From Symsagittifera roscoffensis (lineage: Eukaryota > Xenacoelomorpha > Acoela > Convolutidae): DNA of 64,000 nt. Numbering within the stretch: position 1 is the first letter of the stretch; every line of letters begins with the position of its first letter. Below, one piece after another: positions 1 to 12,170 of the stretch. The position numbers and the translations under genes were made by a program. Under the pieces are notes generated by a model. The model saw nothing but the letters and a program-made list of their open reading frames with translations. It had not been told where the DNA came from and ran no database searches. The stretch covers positions 23,858,539 through 23,922,538 of the forward strand of contig NC_087064.1 of the NCBI RefSeq assembly GCF_963678635.1. The letters run 5' to 3'.

Positions 1-712
1 CATACAAGCGAAACCGCCCAGGACAAAAAAGACTTTGTAGCTTTGAATTTGAAAAATGGGCAATTCATATTTACTACCAGCTCGAGTTTCCATATGTTCA
101 GTATAATTCTGGTAATCCAGCGCTAATTTACTTGCGCATATTCATTCGCCCGGACAAAACGAAATTTTTCACTTAATTAAACAAAATTTACACTGCATTC
201 ATTTCAACGGAAACACACCCCGTTGATTACCTTCCTGAAATTGTCGTTTAGAGCTGAAAAACAAAAGATTTCAAACTGAAACCACACATTTTCTTTGTCT
301 ATTTATCACCAGTTTTCAACAGGGTTGAATAAAATCCATGCAGACAAATTAGTATGAACTTCTGCTAGCTTTATTTACGTGTTATCGCGTGCTTTTTGTA
401 ACTAAGTTTGCTATTCAGGAAGAACAATACATATCGGGGCTCTGAAAGAACTGGATGAACTATTTTAGGGTTATATGGTTATTTTGTGGCACAGAAGCAT
501 GGCTATTTACTCATTTCGCTATTGTTCAAAACAAAAAATTGAATGAAAATTAAGTCAATTCTTTTGTGGTGTTCATTTACAATCAAAGTTCTGATATAAA
601 ATAATGAGATTGATAGCCGAAAGGTTGTGGATGGTATTAGTTTCAAAAAATCTGATTGGCTAATAAGTAATTGAACATCTTTTCAACGATTTCAAATTTT
701 TTTGCCATTTTT

Positions 713-1226
713 GTTCCGACTTTTGATACGAAAGTAACGGAACATTTGGGCTCGGGGTGGGTTTTTTTTCTTCAGACAAGTTTCGCCTTTTTAACTAGCA
801 ATTTTTGACGGAATTTTTTAATATCATTCAAAAGTTAATAATGTCTTGAGCTTAAATTTGAAAAGATGTTTCACCTGTGATCATTTTTTGTAGAGTTATG
901 GGGGCTTAAGATTGTCATTTTGGCCAATTTGGGACAGTTAACGTGCGATATATTTCGTGCTATTAACGAGCAAGCGGAGATTTAATCCGTCTTAGAAATC
1001 GTTCCAAATTGGTTGAAAGAAGCTTCTTTGCCATAAATGATTTATTACAATGACCGAAATGTGTTCTTTTGTACTTTAGATGGCCTGTGGGGTGATAATT
1101 TCATTTAAAAATTTCAGATTTTAGAAAAAAAAAGAAGCTTCATTTTTTTCATGTTACTACTGTTCCATAAACCTTAAAAGACAGTCGGAACAATCAGAAT
1201 TTTGCCCTGATACGAGCAGTCTTGTT
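713..1226 (+). mobile_element. GTTCCGAC-ended non-autonomous DNA element, copy 1
   Basis: About 480 bp between GTTCCGAC (713-720) and its inverse GTCGGAAC (1184-1191), followed by a conserved tail (ttgccctgatacgagcagtc) to 1226. The interior contains the family landmarks ctcggggtgg, gattgtcattttggccaatt, a gcgcgttaat-like stretch and tccgtcttagaaatcgttcc. At least six further copies or fragments lie in the window. No open frame is shared, so it is a non-autonomous repeat of a MITE type; its superfamily is not clear because no target duplication was identified. Confidence 0.7.
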
Positions 1227-2065
1227 ATTTTCATGCTAAAATACGGTCCCCGTTTTGAACGTGTCCTATTTAAACGAGAAGACAAACTAGTTTTTTAACC
1301 CAATTTAATTGAATATTACAAACGGGGACCATAACTTTAGCATAAAGGTAAATATCATAAAAACATTTTAGCCAATAAAATTTCATGATAATAATTTTAT
1401 CCACAACATTCTGGATATGGATATCATTATTTAATAGCATAAAATTGTTTTTAAATGAGCACAAAAAATGACCTAGCTTTTATCAGTTTTTTTTTGTTTA
1501 AATAATTAGTACAGAGAAATAAATAGTCATGCATGTGCCATTAAATAGTCATGCCAAAATTTTCATCCAATTTTTTTCAAAACCACTTTATTTAATGTTC
1601 TTCCAAATTAAGCAATAAAAATTACGCGTTCTCTCGCGTTATTTGAAACACCCGATATTTGAAAGATGTTATTTAAAATCACGCGTTATTGGAAACGGAT
1701 TGCGTTTATCAAATATTAAATCGCAGCGCGGCATTCACAAAAACAAAATAATTGTTTAAATTGCGTTAGCACAAAAATTATGGGGACCGGCCTATTAGCA
1801 AGTGCGTCGATTAGCATGTCCATGAAAGAATTTGAAAATTCGCTTTTTCATGTTTCGTTAACTTAAATTTGAAACTTGGAATTTTGAGCAGCGTGTGCTC
1901 AGCCGAGTTTTTAATCAAGCCAAAAAGACATTTTAATTACTCTCATAAATCCAGTGCTTTTCGAAATTAGCTGAAAATTTAAGCTAATTTGTTTTTGTCT
2001 GAAAGCTCACCCAGTTGAAGTAATTAATGCATGCTAATCGACACGCATACTAGTCGCCAGGGGGC

Positions 2066-2422
2066 TATTCTTATGCGCGAAGGACTGAATCGGTTAAAAA
2101 CTACTTGTGAGCGAAGGACGAAAATAAATTTAGCCGAAAGTCAATTTCTAAAAAGAAGCAATTGTCATTCAATTAAAGTGAATCACATGAAGCAAAATTT
2201 TGCTTCTTTCATAACAAAACCCTTGAAATATAAAGTTTGTTCTAATTTGTCGGCAGCAGTCAGTGACAAATTGAAAATTTTGCATATTTTTGCAGTTTTA
2301 TTTTCGGCCAATATCAGTATTCAGTCCCTGGAAATATTTACTTTCTTTCCAAATTTTAGATTACTGAAATCTGGTTGGCTGATTTTAATTTTCGCGCATT
2401 CGGTCCTTCGCGTATGAGGGAT
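2066..2422. mobile_element. MITE-like element with 25-bp inverted termini
   Basis: The left end contains atgcgcgaaggactgaat (2072-2089); the right end contains attcggtccttcgcgtat (2398-2415), its near-exact reverse complement. The ends enclose about 350 bp. A further internal copy of gcgaaggac follows the left end, suggesting sub-terminal repeats. The 128-codon frame running through it has no protein-like character and simply spans the element. A lone tgcattcggtcctt at 40780 may be a remnant of the same family. Confidence 0.55.
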
Positions 2423-2734
2423 TCCACCAATCGCTTTGCCCCCGAAGATTATTGATAAAAAGTGAGTGCTCCATATTGTGTGGCCAATTCTTTCTTTTTT
2501 GATAAGCCTTCTAAAACAAGCATTGACAAAAGAAGATATTTCAAGATCTTTTTATAACCAAAGTGTCAAGGACAAGTTAGTTTTGCGACTCAATTCGCTG
2601 TGCACTGCAATGTTTTTACCTCGATCGAGCTAGAAGAGGGCGCGATAAATTAGCACTGTTGTTTTTTTAATTTTGATGCTTTCATTCAATTATTGACCCT
2701 TGAACTCATGTCCCAGTGAGAGTCATTCCAAGGT

Positions 2735-2805
2735 ACTACAAAAACAGGCAGATCTGAACCCTGGCCTCCCGCTCATCAGTCACTCGCGCTACCTTCTACA
2801 GCAAA
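2735..2805 (-). repeat. tRNA-like fragment, possible tRNA-derived SINE head
   Basis: On the minus strand the sequence holds a box A-like tagcgcgagtga (2780-2791 on +) and a box B-like ggttcagatc (2751-2760), with a gagcgggaggcc arm between them. The 20-base spacing is too short for a normal tRNA (about 32), so it looks like a damaged tRNA or the head of a tRNA-derived SINE. A functional tRNA is unlikely. Confidence 0.3.
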
Positions 2806-5649
2806 TACTACATTGATAGGTTCTCATTGTACTTTCAGGCGTCAAATGAATGGTATAAATACCAAAAGAGAAAGAAAAAAAAGAAATTTTTTAAATCTTT
2901 CTCACGCGCGAATGCTATCTACCACGATTTAAATTTCGCATCTACTGAGACATTTTTTGGATGAATTAGCGTGACCTGATTAATAATAATAATAAACTTA
3001 AATTTTTTACTGAGCCGGATTAATTACCGCCGCTGCCACGGGTTAATAAAATGCTAAATATTTTTGCTCATATTTCATCCATATTTAATTCCTTGTTACA
3101 ACAAAAAATTTAGAAATAAAATGTGAAACCTATTTTCGAAGTTGAGACCAGGAATCGATATTTTTCACACTGTAACATAATTCCGTCAAAGTCGATTAGT
3201 TAGAAAATTGGAATTGGTCTGAAGAAAAAACCACCCCCAGCACATATATTATTTCACTTTCTTCAAAAACTGGAACAACGATTGGTCCCTCTCAATCTGA
3301 GCCGGTAAGTGCATTTTGGAAAACCATTAATCAATTATCACTGTTCAAAAACAAACCATTCATCTTTTTTGTAAAATTTTGAATAACTAATTTTGTTCTA
3401 TGATTTAGTCGAAATATTGGTTGTGGAACTATGAAGGAATCAGCATTTAACAAGTTTTGGTTCTGCAAAAACAAAGATAGAAACAGATGAATTCTTTTAA
3501 GTTGAATAGTTTTTGATTTAGAGGTTCACAATTGAAAACCAAAAAATATAAACAAAACAGATTAGCCTTAAAGTTATTTTTTCATAGCGGTTACGCTACG
3601 ACACCAGATTCAGTTTTGAAACACTGACCTCCTTATTCCCAAGACACATTTGTTTTAATACGAAGCTTTCGCAGTTAGAAACCGAGAAAAAAGTTTATAG
3701 AAACTTCAGGCGATATGTTCGCGGTACGTGGAGTCCAACTACAGATGGTAAACAATTGTCTAATAATCTTCTAAGTAGTGTTTAACCTTTTGTATTTCGA
3801 ATCTACAAATCTGAGCAAATCTATCGAGAACGTCTAAAGAATTCAGATTATTATCAAAACAACCAAGCTTGTCGTCGCAATAAATCATATTCAAGGATCG
3901 TGTAAAAGCCGGAAACAAACTAAAAAGAAAAATTAGAATTGCGAAAGAGTGATATTTCAAAATAATTATTCTGAATTCTCATCAAAGAAAACGTCGGATG
4001 CATAAAATTTTTCATACTATAGTACCTAATCCCACTAAAGAATCGCCGGGATTATTGAAGGACACATGTTACGTTTTCTCAAAGTCTGTCGAACAGTTAT
4101 TGACTAGTAGACAATATAACTGCAGATTTGGCGGCAATACTTCTTCTAATTAAGTTCCTGTAAAAGAAGTAGAACCAAGCGAAGTCAATCAAAACTCTAA
4201 AAAATCTTTGTCTAGGTTAACATTTTTTGTGAACTAGTTTTGATATGCAGCGCTCTGAATGCTTTTCCTCAAGTACGCTTTATCAAACTTGTGGAGTTTT
4301 GTATTAATTTCAACTAAGTTCCATTTGCACCAATTTTCAATGGTGCCAAATTGGAAAATCGTTTTCAATTATACCAATTTTTCTCATCCGCCGTTCTGTC
4401 CTGTTTTAGCCAGTCAATAGTTTGCTGCGACAAAACATTGCATATACGTCTCATAACGCGTAACATTTTAAAAGAACAATAAGATTTGCAATTTTTTTTT
4501 TAATTCTACTTTTTTTCAGTTTTGATTTATAATCAGTGTTCAGTTCAAGCCTTTGCAGGTCGTGTTGCGGCTGATTTCTGTTTTTTTAATTAAGAAATAT
4601 GAAGTTTGGTTCTGAATTTCTCTAATGCTCTGTCACAATGCATACAAAAAAAACAAAAACAAGACTGTTCGTATATCATGGCAAAGTTCTGAATGTTCCG
4701 ACTGCAATTTAAGGCCAATTTTAAAAGTTAAATTCTTTTGACGAAGTTGACGAAACAATTTAGTTGACCAAGTAATATTTAAAAAACTTACCACAGTCTC
4801 ATGTAAGTTTTAAAAGGATGCATTTGTGTCTTGTATCCTATAAACACAACCAAAATTACTAGCCTCAAATCAATTTAGTACGCATTAATCAGCCGCTTAC
4901 GAGCGTTAAATTAGCCCATAATGTTACAAAAATGATCGCAGTGCATTGTCTTTTTAAATTTGGGTTTTCAGATGGATCAAAATTCCGTAAAATAGTTTGT
5001 TTAAAAAAATGATTAAGTAAAAAATCAGCCCATGCATAAATTTTCCGCTCTCTCTTCAAACCCGGAACAATAATACTTAATAGTCGATACAAATTTTATA
5101 CGCACTGACTATACGAGACGTCACAAATTTCTATTTATCAAGGCTTTTTCTTTTGGAAAAGTAGAAGAATTAGTGATTTAACAAAAACGTCATCAGAGAC
5201 CAAACGCTTGGCCCTAGTGAGAACGGGACTCATATAAAAGTTTCCCGAAAATGCGATAGATGTTATCTACCCATAATCTCCTGGCTGACTCTAATTTTGT
5301 GTCATTGAGTTTTTCGAAGTTGACTGACTGGTTTTTTATTTTAGCACAAAGGGATTGATTTTGGCTCTAATTAACACCCTTTGTTAAACTTTCTATATTT
5401 GGTTATATTTGTGGTGCTTTTTGTTCATTTTGTTTTTTAATCAAAATTTCAATAACCCAGTAACTCAATGAAGATATCGACTTCTCGAGCTCTAAGTTAA
5501 AAAGTTTTCTTTTTCTTGTATTTTGCCGGAGGTTTGAAAGTTGCGAATCGACGATTTTTCGATTTTCTGGACATATTTTTACGGACTTAGACATAAAATT
5601 TCTTACTCGAGTTTTTTATCTTTTTTCAATTTTCAGAGAAATTTACGAA

Positions 5650-5950
5650 ATATCTGTGCTCGGGGTGGTTTTTTTCTCCAGAGAAATTTCGACTTTGCAA
5701 CTAAGAGTTTTTGACATTTCTTATATCAACCGAAATATATTGTTGTATAAAAAAATAAAAAGACTTGTTTGCTTGCTATTTAAAGTTTATCGGCCAATAT
5801 AGCCAATTGAGCAAATTTCAAATCCCCGTAAATTTACAAAAAATAATCACAAGTTATTTTTTCAAGTTTGAGCTTAAGACAACAATATCTTTCAGGTGGT
5901 ATAAAAAATGCTTAGTTATCAAGTCGAAAATTTTCTGACTAAAAAGGAAT
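5650..5950. repeat. Rearranged GTTCCGAC-family fragment
   Basis: A plus-oriented piece (ctgtgctcggggtggttttt, 5655-5720) is followed by a minus-oriented piece of the same family (gccaatatagccaattgagc to agtcgaaaattttctgacta, 5792-5945). Two opposite fragments abut, so this is either a fold-back derivative or an inversion. Both true ends are missing. Confidence 0.5.
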
Positions 5951-6938
5951 ATTTTGCACTATCTTCAAAAGTTTTTACGGAATCTAAATGAAACAACCAT
6001 AGATCTTTCCGGTCGCTTTCAGTGACATGGTTGGATTAAAATTTTGATAGCCAGTCACTTTTTTATACTTCAGTCTCAGCTGAAAAGATCTTTTTTTAAT
6101 CTTGCATTTTATGGACTTCTTGCGTAGATTTTTAAGATATATTAAAGTGAATGCGTAATCTGAAAATCTGGAGTTAATTCAATGACCAACTCCAATTCTC
6201 AGGTTAATTAAATTGTTACTGAGATGATTTAGTTATTTTTACTTTGAAATAAAACTCTTTGGGGTTGAGTTTATTGAATAAAGTGAAAAAATAACAAAAC
6301 GAATCGTATGTTTTTTATTTGGGATATTTTTAAAAAGGCTAAAACGCCTGCAGTCATTCCATGTTCACTTGGAACGCAACAACTCTTGCGAGATATTCTT
6401 GCAAACTAACTAAAAACTTGCAACAATCTTGCAAGAATTTTGCAAGAATTCTCATTCACCTTTCATGGATAATAATCAAATGGAGTTTCTAAGTTAATAA
6501 TCAAATACAAGGTCAAATCATGGGTCAAACAGGTCGAATCATCGTTTAGTGTGCAGTTAGCTAGAACAGCCTTTTTACTTTAGAGCAACGCAAAATCGAA
6601 CAATTTCCGGGTAAGTCGAACAAAGTCGAAAACGGACATAGTTCGATTCAAAAAGTCAAAAAACGAAATCGTTCGATTCAAAAAAATGAAACGGACATCG
6701 TTCGACTGTTTTGGTCAAACCCTCAATCTAGAACCTCAGCCAGGGAAAAGCAAGACTTATTTTTACAGACTAGTACTTTTTACAGCCACTAAATATACTG
6801 ATGATGTCATTAAAAAGTATCACTGTCAGTATTGGAAATAGGCTTAAACAGCAAGCTTTTGAAATAAAAGAGAGCAGATTAAAACAGCAAAAAGATGAAG
6901 CTCTAATTTTTTTTATTCTTCATTTCAACTTTGTATTT

Positions 6939-8001
6939 GTTCCGACTTTTGTAACGAAAGTAACGAAAGTAAAAAAAAAAGTAACGGTATATTTGTGCTC
7001 GGGTAGTTTTTTTCTTCAGACAAATTTCGACTTTTAACTAGCCATTTTTGACAAATTTTTAAAATATTATTCGAAAGCTATTGTTATTCTGAGCTTAAAT
7101 TTGAAAAAAAAACATGTCACTTGTGTTTTTTTGTGAAAAGTTGTGGGGGTTCAAAGATTGCCGTTTTTGCCAATTTGGGCAATTAACGCGCGATACATTT
7201 CGCGCTATTAACGTATAACCAGAGATTTAGTCCGTCTTAGAAACCGTTCCAAATTGGTTGAAAGATTCTTGCTTGCCAAAATTGATTTGTAAGTAAGAGC
7301 AAAAATTGTCACTTTGTATTTTATACGGCGTGTGGGGGGATGATTTTCACAAAAAATCTCAGATTAAAAAAAATCTTTTTCCATTTTTTTCTACATCATT
7401 GTTTTTCATGTGATTACTGCCCCATAGACCTTAAACGGCAGTCGGAACATTCAAAGGCAGTTTGTTGTTCCGACTTTTGTAACAAAAATAACCGAATATT
7501 TGTGCTCGGGTTTGGTTTTTTTTCTTCCGACAAATTTCGACTTTATAACTAGCCATTTTTGACGAATTTTTTTAAATATCATTCAAAAGATCTTGATATC
7601 CTGAGCCTAAATACAAAAAAATTATATTCCACTTGTCGTTGTCCACCTGACCATTGTTTGTCAAGTTATAGGGCTTTAAAGGTTGCCATTTCGGCTAATT
7701 TGGGACAATTAACTCGCTATATATTTCGCGCTATTAACGCGTAAGCAGAGATTCAATCCGTCAAAGTCGTTCCAAATTGGTTCGAGGAAGCTTATAATCC
7801 AAAATTGATTTGCTAATGGGAGCAAAATTTATAACTATATACCTAATATGGCGAGTGGTGGGATCTTTTTACAAAAAGTTTCAATTTTTTAAAAAAATGT
7901 TTTGTTTATTTTTTTTGCATTTAAACTTTTCATGTTATTACTGCTCAATAGATCTAAGAAAACAGTCGGAACATTTGCCCTGATACAAGCAGTCTTGTTT
8001 C
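6939..8001 (+). mobile_element. Two head-to-tail GTTCCGAC-ended elements (copies 2 and 3)
   Basis: Copy 2 runs from GTTCCGAC at 6939 to GTCGGAAC ending at 7448; copy 3 from GTTCCGAC at 7467 to GTCGGAAC ending at 7972, with the conserved tail to about 8001. Both read in the same direction, are about 85% alike by eye and are separated by only 18 bp. The short open frames here (for example 6801-7037 and 7340-7744) are repeat sequence, not genes. Confidence 0.7.
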
Positions 8002-8359
8002 TGTTTCAAATCAAAGTTGAATTAAGTTTTAAAAGGGATAAACATAACGAAACTTGAAACATGCTCAACTTTAGTTGCGTTTTTTTCTCGCTTAACTGGA
8101 TGGTATAAAAAAGAATTAATTGGCATCAGTTCAAATCTGATCAAATTATTGAACAAATTTATCGATTAAAATAAATACACATCTAAGAGCAAATTAGAAT
8201 GTGTTATAAAATTGCTCCGTGAAAACAACTGTTAACAGTTGCTTCCTTCAAAAACTTGATTCTGATTGAGCATAATTATTCAAAAACTTGAATGAATTTA
8301 AGATATTCGCACTCGAATGCAAAACGAGAAACATATTTTCTTGGCAATTTTTCCGTAAC

Positions 8360-9715
8360 TTCTTAGGGTCTAAAATTCGGGACCCGCTATTGTAAACTCA
8401 ACCCGCAAATTATAAGTGGAATCCGCAAACTTGATCAGCGTACATCTGATCAGCGTAAGTTTCAGAATCTTTATTTTTCCTTTCAGTTTTCTTTTTTGGT
8501 AAACTTGTTCGCCTTACTGGTATCAGCGGTATGATTTAGACAATTACAAATTACAAGTACTGGAGGCGTCGCCGTAATCTAGGATTACTTTGTCAGCAGT
8601 AAGCTGTAAATCCGAGCCTGTGCATTGACAAGTTATCTTTGAAATAAAACCAATCAAATTTTCAAACACTTCAGCATCTTTCGACTTCTCATTCAGATGG
8701 TCACCAGAAAAAAAAATATTATGATCCACAGGTTCCGCAGCTCCCAAATGTATGCAAGCGAACCCTCACTTTAACCATTCATTTTTGTGTATACATGTCT
8801 GACCAACGAAAAAATAGCATATACCCACATTCAATTAGGTGGAAGGCTTCGAAAAATAAAAAATCATAAAAAGGTTCCGGGATCGTGGAAATCCATACCA
8901 AAGTACTGCATGTTCAGCTTCATTTCGATAAAAAACGGGAAAAAAGAAAATGAGTCCAAAAAACGCATAAAGTCTTCTACTGCGAAAACAGCTAATTTCG
9001 TTTAAAAATTATTTCAATAATTTCAAGAAACCAGCTGACTGGGAAAAAAGGTTTAAAAAAGTAAAATTATGGCCAACATAGTGAGAATAAACTGAGTATT
9101 TTAAGAATCGGAGGTCTGCCGTGGAATCTACAACCTTGCTTTTTTAAAATCTTTTCGTAGTTCAGCATACCTTCAACAAATGGGTATAGCACTGCTTTGT
9201 TACAAATTGCGTAAGCTGCCAACTTTGCGAAATCTTTAATAAATTTTGTGGAATCCAAGCCGGTTCGCGGAAAAATACAAATACTAACTTAATGTGTAGT
9301 TTAATTAGGATCCCGCAATTGTAAGCACAACTTGCAAATTATAAGTGGAATCCGCGAACTTGATCAACCTTAACCTTCTGGTCAGCGTATTTTTGCAAAA
9401 AAAACTAATCTTTTGTTTTCTGTTTCAGTTTTATGTTTTCGTCAATTTGTTGGCCTCTCTGATATTAGCAGTATATATTTGACTTTTATGATTTTCCTAC
9501 ATACTAGTGGCGCTACGGTAATCTAGGAGTGCTTTGAAAGTAATAGGTTGTAGATCCGAGCTCGCGTAAGGACGAGTTATTTTTGATTTAAAAACAAAAA
9601 TCGGGTTTTCAAAATTTCAGAATTGTTAGATTTCACATGAAACCACTAAGATAGAATAATCCCTAAAAAACTACTATGATCTAAAAGTTTCCCAGGTTCC
9701 GCAATCATTTAAAAT
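8360..9715 (+). repeat. Diverged direct duplication of about 400 bp (two copies about 930 bp apart)
   Basis: Copy one (about 8366-8755) and copy two (about 9300-9712) share a colinear series of landmarks: gggaccc/ggatccc, gcaaattataagtggaatcc, ttgatcagcg/ctggtcagcg, gtaatctagg, gatccgagc/aaatccgagc, and ccacaggttccgc/cccaggttccgc. Identity is roughly two thirds. Short open frames on both strands here (8544-8747, 8787-9005, 9067-9258) are not conserved between copies and are not called as genes. Confidence 0.5.
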
Positions 9716-10689
9716 TAAAATTTTAATTACATTAAGATTGAAAAAATTCCACGTCTTAGACCCCATAATGGAACCCACTAATTTGTAATCAAAGCTCAAT
9801 TTCACAATTTTTCAAACAGTTAAAACGTTGAGGTTTGAGGTTTTACAAACTCAAAAACTATAGCATTGTTTGAAAAAAGGGTCATTTTTTTCTGAAAGGC
9901 GAACTCATAATTACAAAATTAGTTGAGAGCTCCAATTTTTTCTCACTCTCAATAGATTTTGTCAATTTCAAGAAACCAGTCTATCATATTCTTTCACAGT
10001 ATAAGGAAACTAGATTTAAATCGATGTTGTAGAGAAATGATACAGATATGGCGACTTACTCATTTGTACTGACGCAGTAAAAATTTGCACGGCGGTATTT
10101 TACAGGTGGACAGTGCACAATTTTGTGATGTTCTTTCTGAGCAACGTTAAAAAACCTAATACACACTAACATAGAAAAGAAGCGCAAAAAGCGAAAAATG
10201 AAACAAAAAGGTGCTAAGATTGTGTGAACGCAGTTATAATTAGCGAATATTGTGCCTCATTTCGAGGAGAAAAAACGAAATTTAGACCAAAAAACGAAAA
10301 AGTGGTCTCAAAAATTTTATCAAAAAAAAAACAGAAATGGTATACAAAACTGTATATTTTGGCATACAATACTGTATACCAAACTGTGTATTTTGTGAAA
10401 AAGAATATCTTGTTGTGGATTCCTTTTTAACAAATACTCAGCCAGTCTTGTACGCCAAACAAATAATGGCATTTCAGATTATTTGACTTAAGTCTTCATC
10501 GATTATCTTCACAGAAAGAAAAAATTTAACAGAAAATTTTCTGATACTCTTTTTCCTACCGTAAAAGTAATCGATGAGCCGACAACAATCTGATGAAGTA
10601 TTTGATATCTACGCATGCCTGCATAAACCACCATGAAAAAATGTTTGCCATCGCCTGAAAGAGTTGAAAGTTTAAAGTTGCATGAAACT

Positions 10690-10985
10690 CTTCATATATT
10701 TTTTTTCAGTTGCGGATTTTCTAAAAGTTTTGTCGACCCCTCTGCCACTTGTTGAAAAGGCGTTTTAGGCACTTTTTGTAACTTTTGACCAAAAAATCAC
10801 GTTTTTTTTGGCGCCCGCTTCCATTTCAAACTTAATAATCTCATAAATACTGGCGCCGAATGCTCTTTTAGAAAAAACTTCAGGGTCCGCCAGCCAAAAA
10901 AGGTATCTCAAATTATTACAGTTTTCACAATTCAAAATTTTTAACCGCATTTGTGGCCCAAAAATTTTCATAGATTCCGATGTAT
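10690..10985 (+). repeat. hAT-like element remnant, end-truncated
   Basis: It shows the core landmarks of the CAGGGGCGG family found elsewhere in the window (gtcgacc, aaaaggcgttttaggcactt, gaccaaaaaatc, ttggcgcccgctt, tggcgccgaa, gggtccgccagcc) but lacks both termini. Similar cores appear at 49650-49890 and 38560-38670. Confidence 0.5.
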
Positions 10986-11053
10986 TTTCATGATAAGTCT
11001 ATTTGAGTATAATTTTATGAAAAAGAAAATTTTAATAGTGTGCGTCTTTTTTC

Positions 11054-11413
11054 TCATAAAGTGATACTTTGATCAAATTTTATGTTACCGGACACACCGA
11101 GACTCAATAAGAGCTTTGATCTCTCAGTTGGTGTCACAAAATACATCATGAAATTAGTCAAGCAGCAGCATACTTGGACGATTGCTGGGATCATAATGAT
11201 AAACGCGAAAAACAAGGCCAGATAAGCCAGAGAAAAGAATCCACGCGTGCAAACTAAATTGATATCAGAAATAAGCCAAAACAATGTAAAAAAATGACCG
11301 ATGAGGCGAATAACTTTTCCAACGAAATAAAACATCGATCCAAGGTGAAACCGTTTGCTACATTGTATGTCTGCGCCATGTAAATTTTTTGTGTTTTTCT
11401 TCAAAAAGTTCAT
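11054..11413 (-). CDS. Candidate exon of a multi-pass membrane protein (possibly XK-related), unconfirmed
   Basis: A 119-codon open frame on the minus strand that is more GC-rich and less repetitive than its surroundings. It encodes two or three hydrophobic segments: SMFYFVGKVIRLIGHFFTLF, then SDINLV, then FSLAYLALFFAFIIMIPAIV continuing QVCCCL. The order hydrophobic helix, D-x-x, short polar turn, long hydrophobic helix ending in I-P-A-I-V-Q recalls the N-terminal part of XK-related (XKR) scramblase-family proteins, whose pattern is D-x-x-x-D-x-x-x-A-x-x-Y...L-x-x-x-x-P-x-x-V-x-Q. A possible donor lies in ctcg|gtgtgt or ccg|gtaaca (11090-11110 on +). No flanking exon of the same protein was recognised, and it may equally be a chance open frame. 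Confidence 0.28.
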   Translation of the reverse strand: MNFLKKNTKNLHGADIQCSKRFHLGSMFYFVGKVIRLIGHFFTLFWLISDINLVCTRGFFSLAYLALFFAFIIMIPAIVQVCCCLTNFMMYFVTPTERSKLLLSLGVSGNIKFDQSITL

Positions 11414-11695
11414 AGATCATCACTTGAACTAAATCTTCTGTAATTTTGATTTCAGCAAACTTAGTGTATAGGATTTTTTGATGAACAAAAAATCTTTTTT
11501 GAACAAAAATGCTAGTCCTACATTTCCCATATATGAGAATTGTAAACCTAGCATTTTAAGCAAACGAACGTCATTTTTAAAATTTAACTTTACTTCAACA
11601 TTGAGTTCAAATCCATCACTCGACGATTAACTTCGATAACTCCTTTCGCTAATAATATTGTACCTTTCTATTAGTTGGAAAAAAACTCCACTTTT

Positions 11696-12170
11696 CAAAA
11701 CAATGCAAGTCATACAATTCCCACATAGGCGAATCAAGCGTCAAGAATCTCCCAAAAAGTTCCATAGAAAGAATAGTTTGACAAGCAATTTCGGTGTATT
11801 CGGGGTGACACAGAATACTAAAACTTGACAAAAATGGCCTTATTGGCAGACAAAGGGAATTCAAAAATCTAAATTGTTTAGTCAAACAAAAAATCTTACA
11901 GCTAGCAATTTTTTTAATGAGTGAACGCTGCTAAACAATGCAAGTCAGACAATTCCCACATATGCGAATCAAGCGTCAAGAACCTCCCAAAATATTCCAT
12001 AGAAAGAATAGTTTGACAAGCAATTTCGGTGTATTCGGGGTGACACAGAATACTTAAACTTGACAAAAATGGCCTTATTGGCGAACAAAGGGAATTCAAA
12101 AATCTAAATTATTTAGTCAAACAAAAAATCTTACAGCTAGCAATTTTTTTAATGAGTGAACGCTGAAAAG
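11696..12170. repeat. Two-copy tandem repeat, 235-bp unit
   Basis: The block beginning caatgcaagtcatacaattc at 11701 recurs at 11936 with a few substitutions (cataggcgaatcaagcgtc / catatgcgaatcaagcgtc), and both end with cagctagcaattttttta then atgagtgaacgctg. Identity is above 95%, so the duplication is recent. Minus-strand frames within it are duplicated non-coding text. Confidence 0.85.

Noticed and set aside
2031-2417. 128-codon plus-strand open frame
   Set aside because: It spans a MITE-like element from one inverted terminus to the other and has no protein-like features.
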